This document shows positions 62,180-64,000 of a stretch of 64,000 bases of DNA, in pieces; position 1 is the stretch's first letter, and each line of letters starts with the position of its first letter. A model generated the notes under the pieces. That model was not told the origin of the DNA and did not search any database. It saw nothing but the letters and a program-made list of their open reading frames with translations. This stretch comes from Arcuatula senhousia (lineage: Eukaryota > Mollusca > Bivalvia > Mytilida > Mytilidae). Both the position numbers and the translations under genes were made by a program. The stretch is from positions 54,906,686 through 54,970,685 of the forward strand of contig OZ020306.1 of assembly GCA_963971305.1 (NCBI GenBank). Direction: 5' to 3'.

Positions 62180-62279
62180 NNNNNNNNNNNNNNNNNNNNN
62201 NNNNNNNNNNNNNNNNNNNNNNNNNNNNNNNNNNNNNNNNNNNNNNNNNNNNNNNNNNNNNNNNNNNNNNNNNNNNNNN
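62180..62279. other. Assembly gap (100 N)
   Basis: Exactly 100 N, the usual placeholder for a gap of unknown size. Any translation across it is meaningless. Confidence 0.98.
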
Positions 62280-63385
62280 CGAAATAGACTAAGTGTAAAA
62301 GGCGTGTAAAACTCTGGATAGTTAGAACAATTTGAAGCATCAAAGTCTGCAATTTCAAATCAAATGTCTAATTTATTATTGTCAGAGCAACCATTTGATT
62401 TGTAGGGGGGCTATGAATATTTTAATCATCCTGCCCTTTTATTCTTGATTGGACATAATTTTTACTTGACAATTCTTGTTGACATTGATATGTTAATCGT
62501 TAGGTGATTTTAAGCAAGGAATTAGATAGATTCAAATTCCTCGTTTTAAGAGTTAAAATTCAATTTCAGTTGTTTATCTTCAAATTTTAATTTAGAAATC
62601 AATCTTTAAGGCCTATTCAGTAGTGTTCAGTGCAATATCTCTTGACTTTACGATTGTATATTATATCTATAGTGAAATGCACTGTACAATACCGGATAGG
62701 TTATTAAGGATGATCGCTGGTCAGTTTTAGAGATTTCTGTCAGATTTTTAGAATCCTCTGGATTTTACCATTTAAATAGGGATCATTTTTTAAACCTCCT
62801 AATTTCTTTCCATAATAAGGTTTATTGGGTCGTTAAGAGCTAATTTACAAAGTTTAATAAATTTCTTGCTATTGTCTTCAAGGAGGCCTAACCGTTTATC
62901 GAGGCGTTTTGTCCGTTACGTGTTTCTATCATAGGTTAACATTACGGTTTTGTCCGTTATATGTTGCACGAGGCAGTCCGTTAAGTAGTTTTATGAAAAA
63001 AAAAATTCATTTATTTTTACGAAATTAACTCTGAGGCTAAAATATAGTAAATAAGTGAAAATTGTGATAGATGTGTCCAAATAGTTTTGATTCACGAAAA
63101 ACTTCCCGCAAAAACCATTTTGATTTGATTTTACACTTCTTCGCAAAACGAAAAGGCGGAGACCTACCCTCTGCAAAATTGTGTCCTTATAATGACAAAA
63201 AATGCATTAAAATACGTTATTTTCGTTAGATATGTCCTAATTTCGGTGCAAAATTTATATGGCATGCATTTTGTGTCCCCGGACACACGGACACAAATAT
63301 AACCAAAACATAGATACATGGATACTAGAAATATGAAACATATCGGATACAACGCTATACATGTAAACCACAAGGCATATTGCCT
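62280..63385. other. Gene-free stretch before the minisatellite
   Basis: AT-rich with no supported exon. At about 63270-63300 'tgtgtccccggacacacgg' is an inverted echo of the 'ggggacacagcggacaca' motif of the array that follows. Confidence 0.4.
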
Positions 63386-63394
63386 CATAAACTA

Positions 63395-64000
63395 CGGCTT
63401 CTAAGGGTACACAGCGGACACAACGTTATTTCACTATTCATCTACGGCTACAGGGGGACACAGCAGACACAGGCCCGACAAATTTTCTGGATGCGACTCG
63501 TTTCAGGGGACACAGCAGACACAAAGTTATTTCATTATACATCTACGGCTACAAGGGGACACAGCAGACACAGGCCCGGAAAACAATTTCTAGAATGACT
63601 CGTTTCAGGGGACACAGCGAACACAACGTTAATTAATTGTACATCTACGGCTACAAGGGGACACAGCGGACACAAGCCCGAAAAATTTTCTGGAAGCGAC
63701 CCGTTTCAGGGGACACAGCGGACACAACGTTAATTCATTATACATCTACGGCTACAAGGGGACACAGCGGACACAAGCCCGAAAAATTTTCTAGATTGAT
63801 TCGTTTCAGGGGACACAGCGGACACAACGTTATTTCATTATACATCTACGGCTACAAGGGGACACAGCGGACACAGGCCCGAAATTTTTTCTGGAAGCGA
63901 CCCGTTTCAGGGGACACAGCGGACACAACGTTATTTCATTATACATCTACGGCTACAAGGGGACACAGCGGACACAAGCCCGAAAAATTTTCTAGATTGA
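63395..64000. repeat. 100-bp minisatellite, ~6 copies, runs off the window
   Basis: The unit has two half-repeats, each starting 'ggggacacagcggacaca'. One continues 'acgttatttcattatacatc' and 'tacggctacaa' (49 bp); the other continues 'agcccgaaaaattttctag' and 'attcgtttca' (51 bp). The copies at the left edge are more diverged (cagcagacac for cagcggacac). The 72-codon frame inside is an artefact of the repeat. Confidence 0.9.

Noticed and set aside
63380..63598. 72-codon open frame with repeated GHSRHRPGK-type blocks
   Set aside because: It lies fully inside the 100-bp minisatellite and is interrupted in neighbouring units.

Overview
This is a eukaryotic nuclear window: AT-rich, intron-containing and dominated by repeats. 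The repeat repertoire (tRNA-derived SINEs with a conserved central domain, hammerhead-bearing repeats, tandem-cored elements ending in 'gtccgtccgtc', many foldback MITEs) suggests a bivalve mollusc, most likely a mussel such as Mytilus. That assignment is inference from pattern, not a database match. One 100-base run of N (62180-62279) marks an assembly gap.

Three spliced genes can be rebuilt with matching intron phases. Gene A (2215-9792, +) has four exons, is 5'-incomplete, and encodes an unrecognised conserved-looking protein. Gene B (14182-23075, -) has six exons and encodes the C-terminal 637 residues of a tyrosine-kinase-like pseudokinase with a long Ser/Tyr-rich tail. Gene C (27901-44805, -) has six exons and encodes a 919-residue protein: a TIR-like N-terminal region, a Pro/Lys-rich linker, an ARM/HEAT-like helical region and a second degenerate kinase domain. 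B and C lie head-to-tail on the same strand, and both have lost catalytic kinase residues (HRD to LRN or HRN; DFG to QLG or DLS). Their architecture suggests signalling scaffolds, perhaps in innate immunity; this is inference.

Intron 1 of gene C holds a candidate 10.1-kb DNA transposon (33716-43791). It has CCCAGCGGGCAC termini, TA flanks, subterminal arrays of AACGTTGA-type repeats and several internal exon-like pieces. Elsewhere the window carries tRNA-derived SINEs (1448, 6540, 20350 reversed, 35225), three relics of one retroelement coding end (19027, 32690, 53641) with several copies of its 3' tail, and MITEs with readable target duplications: TTAA at 32873, TAA at 51728, TA at 12937 and 59942. 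Larger tandem-cored repeats occur at 7090, 11650, 18060, 20808, 45750 and 55110.

The right third (about 47-64 kb) has no gene that I can support. It contains a 53-bp satellite with an alternating two-monomer order (56500-57320), followed directly by a 395-bp tandem duplication in which each unit carries a hammerhead-ribozyme-like fold. A 100-bp minisatellite runs off the right edge. Further degenerate hammerheads occur at 5876 (-) and 27422 (+).
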